From Brachycybe producta (Eukaryota; Arthropoda; Diplopoda; Playtdesmida; Andrognathidae), in the NCBI GenBank assembly GCA_036925085.1, contig JAUPFP010000006.1, forward strand, positions 5,111,131-5,175,130: a stretch of DNA of 64,000 bases, given 5' to 3'. How positions within the stretch are numbered: position 1 is the stretch's first letter; the number at the start of each line of letters is the position of its first letter. The notes under the pieces are model-generated. The model was not told where the DNA came from. It made no database searches and saw nothing but the letters and a program-made list of their open reading frames with translations. Of this stretch, positions 30,643-45,600 are shown one piece after another. Both the position numbers and the translations under genes were made by a program.

Positions 30643-33600
30643 CTGAAAGTACAGATAATATATCAATAAGTAACAATTTTAAATTTTACTTCTTTATGGA
30701 TCAATGTGTTTCTCGGGCACGTAAACCTACTGACCCGGGTGGCAGGATAGCAAATGCCGCCTGCGTCGGTCCTTTTAGGTGCCGATGCACCAAACATTCA
30801 CTTTTATGCACTGCCGCGCGTGGCACGTAAGATGTGTTTTGTTTAGGAATATAAACCTACACTTTTGTGATTTAAGCTAGTTGTTAACAACATAAAATTA
30901 TTTGTATAAAATTTGAACTATTTTAGTTGACAAATTAAAAAAGCTACTGGATAAACAAGCCGACAAGAGCCTCGAGAAATTGTGCAGATGTTGGGATGTT
31001 TGCAAAACTACGAGCCCCCTCCCCCCCCCCCCCCCGAAGCCACTTTAAACTGGACTATGGCAGGCCCTCGGAAGCCTCTCAAAAATGTGCAGCCCTTGGA
31101 GCTTCTTCAAAACTATGAAGCCCGCTATAAAAGCTGTGAAGCCTTCTCAAAATTGGATAGACTTCGAGAGCTTCCAAAACTGTGAAGTTTAAATTTATGT
31201 TTACCTAAATTTAACAGCTGCTTAAATTTAAAACGTGTTTCATGCTATACTTTATGTTTCTATTTTTGTGGCTCGCTTCGCTTGCCACGAGGTAAGGAAT
31301 ATATAAGGGTGTGGGCAAAGCGCCTATGCAGGATATTGCACACCTAGGATTTTGGAGCCAGTACGTGTCTGGCACTGTTTCTGTAGTAGAGAGTATTCGT
31401 TGGCGCATCAAAATACGTACAACAAGCAAATTAACTGTAAGGCCTTGTTTCCACTGGGGTGAAAATTTCAACTTTATGTAGATTTCAATTGGTGAAAAAT
31501 AGAACGCACGTGACTCCCACCCATTCACTGTCATATAGGCGGAGGCCACGTTTCTTCTATTTTTCACCAGTTGAAATCTTCAAAAGTTGAAATTTTCACC
31601 CCAGTGGAAACAAGGCATTAAGCATTTAAAGTGCTCCATTTGAAAATTGACAGAAATCTAAGTTTACGACTTGCTAATAGGATTTTGTTACAGCTAGCGT
31701 TCAGCTTTTTATAATAAAAATACATACAAATTCTACTTTACGAGATTATTTGCTCTTTTTTGCATTTCATTGTAGAAAACGAATATAAATGCATCATTTG
31801 TAGACTAACATACGGTTGCATCGCTAAAATAAACAACTTTTAAAATTAGGGATGGTTCACACATACAGAAAAAGAAAAATTCACTGAAAAAGGAATTTTA
31901 TCTAATTTGAATAACTCGATTATATTTATTATGACAGAAAAAAACACACTAAACTTATTTGTTTTTTTCTGCTACACGGAATTACATTTTATGAAGCCAA
32001 TCGGTAGGCGTCCATCAGTAACATTATTCTTTATGGCCCCTAGTGCTATTTTTCTCCTCTCTTAAAAACTAGAAAATGTTCTTGAAATGTTTTTTGTTGT
32101 AATGTGTGAGAACCCTTGAATGCGATGGAACGCAGAAATGAAGTCGAAATTTTCTTTCTGTTTTCTGCTCATTTTTCTGTGAAGAAGGATCTTTCCTTTA
32201 GATGAAAATTGAGGTTGAGGTACGTGAACAGCACTTTTAATATAAATTCAAAGTTTATTTTAAATTAGCGGAGTAAAATAATTACTTTGGCTGCATCCAT
32301 TTGGGAAGATTCTAACTGGGAAAACGCCAATCGTTGGAGGTGGAAGCTTGCAATGACGTAGAGGTAGCGAAAAAATTATTAAAAAAAATAAATGATTAAA
32401 TTACCAATGAACCAGGTTGTGGTAATGCAAGTGGTGATTTTCCAGTAAGCTGTTTGTAAATGGAATGCAACAAAATCCGCGATTCACCACAAACTCCTCG
32501 AAAGTCATCCAAATCCACAGACCATACTGTTACACCTCCAAGTCCTTTTTCCTGAGCGAACTTAACCTACAATTATTATTGAGTAGTTTTAGTATTTGAT
32601 TTGATTTCCACAAACGAAACGAAACTAGAACTCTAGATACTTTACATTTTTTTTAAAACAACATTAGTAAGAAAATTACAAACGTTTTAGAAGAGCTATA
32701 TTTAGGGTCTTCATAGACGACCGATTTTAGTAGTCGAGATAAACTGCAAGAAGTGATCGCTGTGCGGTCGAAACCGACCACTCGAGTTGATCAGTTTCGG
32801 CCAAACGCCAACCACTTTTGCAGTCCATATCGATGACTAAAATCGCTCGTCTGTGATGACCCTAAAAAGTGTAAATGCCCTTCAAACTCTGGTTATTCTG
32901 TATTTTAGGAGAAATTAGAAACTAGAAGGGCATGTCTTAATCACTTAGTGTTTATTTCACGTTGATATATTTTTTTTTTAAGTTTTTTATTCCCTTCGAA
33001 AATGACCCAACTTTAAGCAGAAAATACTTAACAAACGATTTTGCATTGACGGCTTTGGAAAAGTCTTAAATATTCGATAAATCTTATTTTGGGGAGTGCG
33101 GCAATTAAAGAATTGTCAGGCCGATACAGAGTGGACTCTGTATCGGTATGAATTTCTTTCCCATCAAAAGGGCTAAACGTCTGTATGATGATACTGACTA
33201 ATCAGTATCATCATAGAAAGTGCGGCAATTAAAGGATTTTCAGGCCGATACAGCGACCACTTTGTATCGGTATGAATTTTTTTCATTTTCCAACATTTTT
33301 TGGCTATTTGTCTGTTACAGACGTTTTCACCATAAAAAACGCGCAAATTAAAAGATTTTCAAGCCGATACAGAGTGGACTCTGTACCGGCCTGAAAATTC
33401 TTTAATTGCCGCACAGACGTTTAGCCCGTCCCTCTTATTTTTTAAAAACTGAATGTGTCAAGTAAAAATAAATAAAATATTTTCACAAATCAGTATTTTA
33501 AAAATATTACTTATTGCGATTTTTTTTAAAAAAAAGCTCAAATATCAAAATATCGAATTTTCAATTTTTATTTTCTTCTTATGAAACGTGTTTGTCGACG

Positions 33601-36600
33601 ATGAACTTACTTTTTCAATCAAACTATGACGATCGTCATATCCTATCCATTGGTCTCCTTTAACCATGTAAGGACTTTCACCAAGATTATCATATTTTTG
33701 TTCCCAGCCTCCAGATTTAAATAGTTCGCAGATCTGAAACATTGTTAGGATACATTGTTAGAGATTTTTGCATCGCAAGTTTTTCAGCTTCTCGACTGTA
33801 GATACTCTTAAGGTTTAAACAAAAACAACTTCAAAGATAAAATCTGAAATGTTTTCGATTCTGGTAAAAAGAATCGAATACATACGTTTTCATTAGGGAT
33901 GGGACATTCGAATCCTCGAATCTTGAAAAGATATTCAAGATTCGAAAACTCGAATCTTCGCGCTTTTTTCGTCTTTCGAATCTTTCAAATCCTAACCATG
34001 AAAAAAAAAACTGTTAAAAACTTTAGTAAAATTAGTTTGATTTTCATTGACGTCCAATAGAAGCGTTCACTAACATAAAAACGTCGATTGTTGCAATTTG
34101 GGTGATTACCCAGATCACCAATGGATCACCTTGTGGCGACCCTGAGTGTCGCCACACTGTTTTTTATTATTAATAATTTAATATTTAATATTATTTCATT
34201 TATTTGTATCTTCTTAATGAATAATATAGGATTCTCATATGAAGGATTCGAGATTCGACTCATTCGAGAACGATTTAAAATTCAAATTAGAGAAAATTTA
34301 CGATTCGTCCCACGCCTAAATTTCATGTTGATATTTTTAAATTAGTAACTTTAGGGTTGTTTTGAAAGTCTAAATTTCAGGACTTGGAATTAAACAGCGA
34401 AAAAAACAAGAATTTAAAATTGCTTTAGGAAATTTTACTTTAAAAAAATATCAACATGAAAATTCCCATTAGTTCATTCATTTCCGCTTTTAGTTGCTAA
34501 AGCACTAGTAATATTATGCATATTTCGCCATAGAGATTTTGATGTCATATATACCTCGTAATAAGCCAGAGTGCCATTAGCTTTGGTATATGGCCCTGGA
34601 CTTCCAGCAGTTCGATGCGTATTCAGTTGCGAATGAAGACCATTTAATCCAACATCCGCCAAAGTATAAGTTCGACCATACAATGGCAGACCAATGGTGA
34701 GTTTTTCGGTTGGAGCTCCTAATCGTTCCCATAGTTGGGCACCATCATTCTGTGATCAATAAAATAATTTTTGAACAAAAATTTGATCTGTATATCACAA
34801 CAATCGTCATTTTTCTGAAGCAAATCTCGCAAAGATTTGCATCAGATTTCTTTCAGTTACTAAGAGGACTTTTCCATAAAATACAATGTTAAAGGAAGAT
34901 GGTGCTGTTATTTGATATCATTATTGTCAATTTAAGAAAGCTGAATTTTAAAATAATTATGGCCTATTTTATCCCAAATTACTTCTAAGCTGAGATAAGC
35001 TGAGTTGGAAGGGCGTTCGTTTTCAACGAGAAATTTTATGTAAATACATCAATGGAAAACGGTTAGGGCTGACGTGGCCTCACTATTCATTATTTTATGA
35101 ACCAACTAGGTGGTTTTCGTTAGTACTTTTCATACATTTAATATTTTTATTCAAGTTTAACAAAGAAAATGTGAAAGGAAGCAACAACAATGAATAATTT
35201 ATAAGCGTTTGGCTTACAGTAACTATTCTGAGCACAGCATAAACCAGCCTTAACTTAAACAGTTCGCGAGATATATAAGCCTAACTTATTTACCATATTC
35301 ACTCCCTCGTAATCTCCGTGGTCGAACTCTCTTGCTCTTAGTGGAGCGTGGACATCTGTAAAACCTGTCCAGTTACCTCTTAAATCATAGGTCAGCAAGT
35401 TAATGTGGTCCAGCATGCTAAAGTAGAGGACAAAAGTGAAAATTAGCTTTTTGACCCGTTATACAGTATCTTCCAAGTACCCTAGGTCACCCACCCGTAG
35501 GGTCATAAGAAGAAACCCTGCAAAGCTTGGTCCAGATTGGTCAAAAAGTGTGGGAATGGGAATGTGTATAGCGGAGATACAATCATAGTCGTTCCCGGAC
35601 TGGGATTGTAAAAAAAATAACCTGCTTATCTGTGCCCCTATTCAATGGTAACCCATTCAAATTAGTCTTAATGTGGACTGATGCACTAACTGCCAGCCCC
35701 TTTCCGACTTTCGAAAGTGTTCCTTTACGTCCTTTTGTGGAACACTGTTGATATTGCTCATCGTTTTTGTTTTAACTACAATGACATTGACAAAGCGATA
35801 GCCTTTGATAATTTTCAACGTTGGAAACAGGTTAAAAATCGCATGAAGTGGAGTCTGGTGAGTATGAAGGGGGGGGGGGACATCAAGATTTTTTTTGGAG
35901 TCCATTAATTTTCGAAAAAAATAAGTGTGTGCCGACGCAAACTGCCCAATTCCTGGCTAAAGAAAATTGCTGTTTTATTCCACCTTCCATACTCACCAGA
36001 CCTCACTATATGTATTTGTTTTCCATTGTCACCAACGTTGAAAATCATCAAAGGACGTAACTTTGACGATGTCACTGAATTTAAACCAATAATGACGAGC
36101 ATTCCCAACCGTTTTCCACAAAAGGACGCCCAGGAGTGCTTTCGAAAGTAGGAAAAGTCGTTGGCTATAGTGCATCCAGCCACAAGAAGATAACTTTGAA
36201 TGCGGTATACCATTGAATAGGGTGGAAGATAAGCTTGTTACATTTTACAGCACCAGTTCGGGAATGGAGATTTTGAATTCGGTTTACCCAAAACCGAAAA
36301 CAGCGGGTTTTCGATAACAAAACCAAAACAATCTCCGAAAATCGCGGTTTTCTGTTTTATCAAAAATATAATCAAACTGAATCACTATTACTAAAACAGG
36401 AATTTGCTGTGTTTAAAAAAACGTGCCAAAAAAACGAAGAACCTTGGTCAGCTTTACGCAGCACTTTCAACCATAAAACCGACATCAACAACATATGCCG
36501 AATGGACATTTTTGTTGAGTAGTAATTTTTCGTTCACAAATATCTGATAAATCAGTAAATTGCTCTTGTTTTCCTAAAAGGTTATTATTTACAAAAAATT

Positions 36601-39600
36601 ATAGCTACTTAAAAAATAATAACATTTTTTTTATCTTAAATTTTAAAATTTAAGTGGAAAAAAAAATACAAAACTGAAAAACCGCGGGTTTTTGAAAATC
36701 GCGGTTTCCCCAAACTCTATTCGGGAACATTTTTATTGAACCACGTATACATAAGACTGCTTGCGTATTATATAAAATTTAAGATAGGTGAATCTTACGA
36801 AGCCAATTTCGGTACGTCGTAACCGCCTTCTACACGAAAACGCATAATGGGTACCACTGCTGTTAAAGTCCAACCCCAACCCTCTTTGTCAAAAGCATCA
36901 CGAAGTTCCTACAAAATAAGGAAGAAAAAATTAATTTTAACATAATTTGTTTTAAAACTACTATATAGGTAAATGTATAATAAAAGTTAGATTTGTAGAT
37001 TTGTCATAAATTGCGGGTGAGTGCTCTTTATGTAGGGTAACGAGAACTAGTTAAACGAACAATTCTTAACCGACTATTGTGTAATGAATATATTCTGTTT
37101 GATTTCTGCGTATCTTTTATAGACTACCAATTATTATATAAATACATATAATGATCTTAATTTCAGCTAATTTCTAGTCTTCAGTAGTTTTTTTTTTATT
37201 TCACTTTCTTAAAGTAGAAAATGACATTTAAACTCAGGTTATTCTGGTTGTTGAAAATAACTTCTTTGTGCCTTGTTTCCATTGAGGTGAAAATTGGAAC
37301 TTTTTGAAGATTTCAACTGGTGAAAAATAGAACACACGTGGCATCCGCCTATGATAGTGAATAGGCTGGAGACCACGTGTGTTCTTTTTTTCACCAGTTG
37401 AAATTTTCGAAAAGTTCCAATTTTCACATCAGTGGAAACAAGGCCTTAAGAGAATAGTTATATTTACAATTAAAAAATAACCAAGCAGTTTAAGGGTTTA
37501 GTTATGCAGGTACGTAACAGACAAGAATGGGACAAGAACTTGAAAGAGATTCTGGAAAAATATTGGTGGCAACGATAGTTGAGCGAAACCCGCCTGTGAA
37601 ACGGACGAGCTCGGTGTCAATATAAACAGTTCTATTGAGAAACCTCGAACAATATTTTGGCTCGGGCTCGTGTCGTGCTTGTCCCATAGTCGTTATAAAG
37701 GTATGAAACAACTATGAGACGAGCACGACACGAGCCAGAGAAAAACGCCTTTCTATTTATACAGAACATGTACGTGGAGAGACAGGGACGAGACCGGGCA
37801 AAAACTTGTGCCATAATCGTTTAGATAAAATGATATCGACAAGTTTTTCGATCTAAAAGTCGTGCACATAGAGTAGGGATTACATAGTAAACGAGAACGG
37901 AACGAGAGTTGAAAGAGATTCCGGAAAAAATATCATTGGCAACAATAGTTGAGCAAGACCTGTCCCGCCGTTCTTGAAATGAGCGAGTTCGGTGTCAATA
38001 TAAGCAATTCCATTGAAAAACCTCAAGCAATATTTTGGCTCGGACTCGTGTCGTGCTCGTCTCTAGTCGTTTCATACCTATATAAATGGATCCTTATGCC
38101 TTGTTTCCACTGAGGTGAAAATGTGTACTTTTTGAAAATTTCAACTGGTCAAAAATTGAACCATCCGTAGCCTTTGCCTATGATAGTGAATAGGCTGGGG
38201 GGGGGGGGGGGGCACGTTTGTTCAATTTTTCACCAGTTGAAATCTACAAAAAGTTTAAATTTTTGCCTCAATGGAAACAAGGCCTTATATTTTCAGGTGA
38301 TTTTTAACTTTTGGTCCATTTTGAAGTGAAAAATAAAAAGGGAGAAATATAAATTTTGCCATAAAAAGTTGCTTTCGAAAGATAGGCATTGTCGTAACAA
38401 CATGCAAAATCCCCTTGAGTGATCATTCACTCTTTGAGTTTCTAGAACACTTTCAGTTTCTTGTTAATGTTGCTTCTAAATTGGCCCAATTTTACGTTTT
38501 TAGATGTTATGGCCTTGTTTCCATTGGAGTGAAAATTTGAACTTTTTTTTTTAAAATCTCAACTGGTGAAAAATAGAAGAAACGTGGCCCTCGCCTGTGA
38601 TAGTGAATGGGAGGGGGCCACGTTTCTTCTATTTTTCACGGGTTGAAATTTAAAAAAAAATCAAGTTTTCAACCCAGTTGAAAAAAGGCATATCATTCGG
38701 CCTTTTTTTTTGTTTCAATTTTTGGTGAACAAGAAAATGAAACAAAAAACTTTTTTTTTTAGTGATACTCGCTTTTATATAATAAAAAAGACTAAAATAA
38801 TCCCCTCTTGTGTTGTTGTTGTTGTGCTGGTTAGTGTCTCAGGCAATTGAGGCCATGGTAAGTGTTGGTCTTGGGTTCAATCCCCGTCCAGTATGAATTA
38901 TTTTCAAATATTTCAGAACGTGGCAGTGGACAAACAAACAAATTTTGAAGTTAAATAAAAGAAAGTAAGAAAAATAGAGCATTTGTAATTAATTTCCTTT
39001 AAAAGTTTATATTTAAAGATATAATTATAACAACATGCAAATTTTATTAAGTAATAATTGAGTTTATCAGTCACTCTTCTAGTTTCTAGAACACATCCAA
39101 CTATAGCTTCCCAATGTGTCTTTTAAAACGTAATGTAGCCTAAGCTGCCTAACCACGAGTTACTATACTGTATGTATTTCATTGTTTTCTTTCATTTGCA
39201 TATTTTGAAATGATTCTGATTTTTTTTTTTTAAAAAAGTACAATACACATGGTTGTTTTTATTGCTAGTCTGACCGACTAGCAATAAAAACAAACCATAA
39301 AGGTTAATGTCATTCAGTCATTTTTCAAGAATATTTGATGTTGAATGATGAATATTTCATTTGTAGCATTAAAATTGTTTTCATTAAAATGCATGAACAC
39401 ACATATCTTTTTATTTTAGAAGCTTATTATTGGTGTTTACATTTATGATAATTATCGTATATATGAACATAAATTGGCCTGAGATGCAATACGTGAAATG
39501 GACGTACATTTCGTGTAATGGACAATTACACCAAATGGATGCGATATATATATAGTCGTTATGTAGGCTAACTAACTAACAATTTTCAGTTGCTTAACAA

Positions 39601-42600
39601 TCTTACCGTAATTAACCTGTATACAGGTTTTTAACTTAATATTTTTTGTAGAACTTCAGATTAGTAAAAGTGTATATTATTTTAAATATTGCAAACTATA
39701 TGCAAATGAAAGAGAATGCGGAAATCAAACTTTAATTATTCTACGTTTCAGAAGCAATATTAAACATTGTTTTAAAGACTAGACGAGTAAATGAATAAGT
39801 TAACAAGATTTCCATGTTATACCTAGTGCACACCTGATAGTTTAAAAGCATTTAAATAATAAATGTGTTCTACAGAGCCCTGTGAAGGGCAAACAAAACA
39901 ATATGTCGAATTCAATTTATTCAGTTAATAATCTCAAAATATTGAGTTAATACTTAAATATAATATATAAACTACTGACAAAATACTGATTTAGTATTTC
40001 AATTTAAAATATTAATAATAAAAGTCAATTTTTATTTGGTGTTCATGTCCTTAACTGAATTCCGTTATAATTCACCTAAACACATTTAATTTGAATTTAT
40101 TTAACTCATGTGTGTACAAGGTAGGCCTATTAGTGACTTTTTTTAAAATAAACTTTTAATTAACTTTTTTTTTTTCACTTCACGTTGGGCAAAATTTTAT
40201 TTTAAATCTCGTCTGCTAACAGTCAATAGGCAACGACTAAAGTTTAAAATCGCACAAGAAAAAGAACGGAAAGATTGAATTTTTTTTGCTTAAAAATAGA
40301 AACTGAAAAAATAAAAAATTACATGTTTTTTCGGAGGAAAAAAAAAGGAAAGTAGTTAAATATTTTAGAAAGAAAGAATAGAAATAGAACAACGTGAAAT
40401 TTTGATTAAAAATATACGCTCAAATTTAAATAAGAGATGAATTCCTAGACATTTTTGGAGTTTCTTACTCCTTAAGCCTAGTACAGAACGGGCGACAATC
40501 GCCGGAAACATTGTCGTGAGGTGATGTTTCTCGGTGAGTACTGCATGTATTCAGATACAATTCTCTGTGTCTGACAAGTCGCTGAATACGTGTGTTCGGC
40601 GATTATCGCTCGCTCTGTACTACTAGGATTTAGGCTAGGCGCATATTGAGACGCGTGTGAGGTGACACAGCACAGCACGCTCTTTTGTAACCAACGGAAA
40701 TTAATAGGACGGCGTAAATAGGTAACACGACGCTACACAGTGCTGCTCGCGTCTTTTTAAGACGCGTGGCGTTGTGGTCGAGACACAGTTTCTCGTTCCC
40801 CCGCGCGCGACGTGTCGTATACAACAGGTGTTTTTTAGACAAATTTCCACAAAAATTCATCGTCATAGTGAAGTTGTGTTTGAATTGAATGCGTCGCAGT
40901 ATGCGAATCACCACGTTTCGCATGGCGCTTGTGTCAGGTCGCGCCTAGCCTTAAAGCCAGGCAAATTATTTTTCCTCAAAGACACGCATAGTTTCGAGGC
41001 TTGATGCGAGAATCGAGACGTTACTATCAAAACATTTTTTCAAGTGTTTATTTCTGAGGCTAGCGGCAACATATAAGTCTAAGCTTAAGTCATGGTTGCA
41101 GTATGTTTTTGCAGAAATCGCACCTCGGCTTTGAGTGGCACAATTCAAAAAAACACTTTTTTGGAAAAATGAGTTTAAAGTAGCGTTTTTTTTTTCTATC
41201 AAATAAACCGATATTGTGAATAATTAATACGTTTTTTTCCACTTGAAAAGCTCAGCAAAGTAAGCCATGAATCTCCTTTTAACTTCAAACTCAATTTCCC
41301 AAATAAAAGTGGTTTTTGAGTTGTGCCACTCTATAGCCGAGGTGTTAAATCTGAACTAGCCAAATATGGTCAGAGGTGTAACAGGAGTTAAATTTCATGA
41401 CGACAACAATTAATATTCTTCAACAAAATAAGTTTATCAATTAAGGTGATGAGAGGGAGTCAATTTAATATATGCCATTATATGCAATTTATGTGTTGTG
41501 TGAGGTTTAGGTTTTATAAAGCGAGTTTTTTTTTTCTTTTGTTTTCTCATGACAATCCACCCACTCAAAATTGTAAGTATTGAAAAGGTAAATGGCTGAC
41601 AGACACTCTTTGGTCAAGTGGCTAACCTTGACCAACTGGACGAAGTTCTCCTTGTCTTCTGCTTTCCCATGTCGGTCTGCGGATCCGGGAAACTCCCAGT
41701 CCAGATCTAATCCATCAAAATTGAACCATTTGAGGAAATCAACCACACTGTTGACAAAGATTTTTCTTCTTTCTGGTTTCGAAACCATTTCTGAATATTT
41801 TTGACCACCCTCTACCCATCCACCCACTGAGATCAATGTCTTTAGATGAGAATTTCGTTTTTTAAGAGATGTAAAACGTCGATACCCTCCTGAAATAAAA
41901 GAAGAAAAAGAACAGAAATAGTCACATTCCTTTATTATTATTATTAATTTTTTTTTTTAAAAAAATTTTAATGGGAATTTTTTTAAAATAATATTTTTGT
42001 AAAAATACTGTTTTGGTTTCGGTGAATGTTTTTTTAGTTTTCTTCACACATCGATTGAAAAGACAAGAAACGCCCGAATTTAATAAATAAAAATAGTTTG
42101 TGGACATTTTGACCAAATTTACTAAAATTCATCTTTTTGAAAATAGTTTTTTTTCTTTCTTTAAAGAGATCATTACCTCCCGAAATTTCTTGTCAAAATA
42201 TTGTCAAAAAAAATTAAAATTAAAATTAAAAAAATTAAAAAGATCAAAAAAAATTAATAAAATTAAGAATCAGTTGACTTTATATAACCCCCCCCCCCCC
42301 CCGCAAAGTCTACTCCTCTACTTGAATTGTGATGTGTTGCGATCACCTCACTCATTACTTTCATTTCAAAGTACTATGGATTTAATATTTGAATTATTCC
42401 CCACATGGAAGGTTGTAATTGAGTTGAATATGAATAGGGGAATACCTATATTTCATTAGGGAATTCTGGAAATGTGAGGTGACAACCTTTGCCACAAAAG
42501 TGTGTGTGTGTGGGGGGGGGGGGGGGGAGACATTCGTTTTTGGAAATTTAAAATGGCGTCGTTTTGTGATTCAGGAAAAGTCACTTCATTTTTATGTTTT

Positions 42601-45600
42601 ATTATGATTTTAATGACTTATTTTTAATTTTAAAAATCGTTTTGACAATTATTGGGTAAGTCTTGACAACATTTTGAAAATATATTTCTGCAGGTGTAAT
42701 GGTCTCTTTAACGAAATCTTTTTTTTTCTTCTCTCGATAGTTACTTGAGTAATTGATCCAATAAAAAAGTAACAGTTACTGGAGTAACCCAATTAAGTAA
42801 CAGTATAAGGGATTTTTTTTAGTTAGTTTTCATTTTGAAATTAACTTCAGTAGGCCTAGCTCTTGTGTTACAGTTAATTCAGTTATTTGTAAAAGTAACA
42901 CGAGTTGGTTTGGAAAAAAAATGACTGTTGTTCAACAAGTAAGTGTGGCCAGCACTAGCTTTTCGTTTGCCCCGCCCTTTTATGATATAGGATTTTTATA
43001 CGAAGAAGTCGAGATTCAGATTCGGATTCGAGAAAATTTAGGATTCGTCCCCACCTCTAATTTTAACTACTACTCAAAAAGTAAAGCCTCGTTTTCACGA
43101 TGATAGTTTTCACTATAGCTGCTGTCATAACGTCAAATATTACGAGACCTATCATCGTGCAGACCACATGATAGTCACTATCGCACTGTTGCGATACCAC
43201 TATCATACTGTCTCGTTTGACTAGATAGTTGTTGAGTGACCGCTTGTAGGGAAATATCCACTTTGTAGGGAAATTTGGCTCCTGGAGGGAGAGAGAGACA
43301 ACACTGTTGTTGAATCAGTGATATCTGTGAAGTAGACGTCGCACTGTCATGACGTCACACTATCACGTTACTTCAAGACACAGGCAGTTCAGAAATCGGG
43401 GAGAACTTCAGTTGGCTCCGTCCTTGTTATGACGACTGGCAACTTGGACGTTGACGTTGAAAAGGGCGAAGCGTGTGACGTCAGACTACATAACCAACCA
43501 ATTAGAAGTTGCCGGTCGTCATAACAAGGGCGGAGCCAACTAAAGTTCTCTCCGATTTCTAACTGCCTGTCTTCAAGACATGTAGACAGTTGCTGTCGTG
43601 AGAGTGAACTATCGCAACAATTTCACGACAGCTACTCTCACGATAGAACTATCGCCGTGAAAACGAGGCTTAACAGTTGAATTCAAAATTAATTTGAAAA
43701 CAAACTATTGAGTTGAAATTTCTTTTAATAAATAACTCAAGTAACTATTGTGATCAACTTTCTCATATATATTTTGTATTGAATGAAGTCTAGTGGCCTG
43801 ATTTTGAAGGAAGAACAATAAAAAAAGCAATGAACAAATAAATAAATCCAATGGTATATGAAACGATGATGCAGACACACACACATTCGTGATGATGTGC
43901 TAGATAATAGCAATTACTTACACATAGTACTTGTATAGCCACATAAGAACCGTTTTTTTTTTCTTCTATCTATCATCCTCATCATCTTACCTTTGGTGAT
44001 GTCATTAGTGGGGTTGAGAACCAGTAATTCCCAAGTGCGGTTATTGAGCCCAATGAAAGCATAGACAATGTGGGTGCATAAGTGAATCGGTATGTCATCA
44101 ATGGTGAAAGCGCCTACTGATGGACGATACCCAGACCAACTGCTGTAATAACAGATGAGTTTTTTATCGCCTGTAGAAACATCGCCTGACAAAAAAAAAA
44201 CGAATGAACAAAAAAAAACGTCAATGAAATATAAAAACACAGAAAACAAACCAACGACCAAAAAAAAAAAATGAAATCCACAGGACGTTGGAGATGTATT
44301 GTTGAGATTTTTGAACAAAAGAAAAGACAAATTGCATTTCATCTAATGACTGCAATCATTGTTAGATGTCTTATCTTTGCTTCTTTTTTGTCTGTGTGTT
44401 TCGTCTGTGAGAGAGATTCAATTTAGAACTAGAATTTAAACTTCTTTTCTTTTTCTTTCTTGGTAATACTTTCACTTTGGTTTTTATTAGAACACGCACC
44501 ATTTTTTTTATATATAAATATCGTTAACATCCATACAGGTTTTGTAAAAAAAAAATATCCGTAAGTTCGAAATGGTAGAATATCTTATTTTGAGATAAAG
44601 AAAGAAGTTTCAAGTTTTAAACTTGAAATTGTGTTTTGAATTATTATTTTTTAATCAGCTTAAAGTGTCTATAGGTAGATGGACAACTTAATTCAGAAGC
44701 CGTTTAAAGTCCCGTTTACATAGCTTACATGGTCGCACTTTGGCAAAAAGAATGGCACAACTAAAAAAACACTTTTGTGGCAAAATGATAGTCCAAGAAC
44801 CAGCAGCAACATGCCGATTTAACCCGAAATATTTAGAAGATTGGTTATACATAGAAACTTAAGAAATGGGGGGGGGGGTCGCTAACTAAGATCAGCTGGT
44901 CTGGCAGTCCACATAGGCCGAGTTCAAAAATGGCGTCGTCTCAAAGCCGGTCAAATTTGTGTTCAATTTGACTCGAAATATATAGTTTTGCTTTTTGACT
45001 TAAAAAATCCCAACTTAGAAAAAAATCAGTCTGGCAGTCCAAAGACGTCACCAACATGCAGCTAGATTGATTCAACTGTATTCAAACTGTAGTTCAATCT
45101 ACAACACTAGGACCATTTTCCAATCATTGCAGTCGATTCGAGTATTGCGTTTTGGTGACAAGTTACTAGTACGTTTTACAATCGAACTTGACTATAAAAA
45201 GTGTTTTGTGTGAAAAGAGATATAAAGCAGTGGAACGTTTTTGGATTTCTTGTTAGTGATCACTGTTCACTAACCATCTGTACTAGGTTATTTGTTGACG
45301 ATGTTGTTGTTCATGTCTGTGTCGTCATTACTGTCACTGTCTCTAGTGGTGTAATCCCTTACACCACTGCCCACTGCCTTCTTTGCAAAGTAGTTAGTAT
45401 TGTAAACGGGACTGAGATGTTTCCTCACACCTTGTCGATACCAAACCATTCTTAAAATGGTGGGGCAAATCATCGAAGTGTCTATTTGTCATCTAGGTTA
45501 GATGTCGTTTCTCCCCTCTATCAGGCTGGCTACAGCTGCTAGATCAATATACAGTACAATCCCTATATCAAATAACTGACACATCTTCCTCTTCTTACTC

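Noticed and set aside
45201-45455. Plus-strand frame of 84 codons in chitinase intron 1
   Set aside because: Low coding signal, no splice sites in register with the gene, opposite strand to the host gene.
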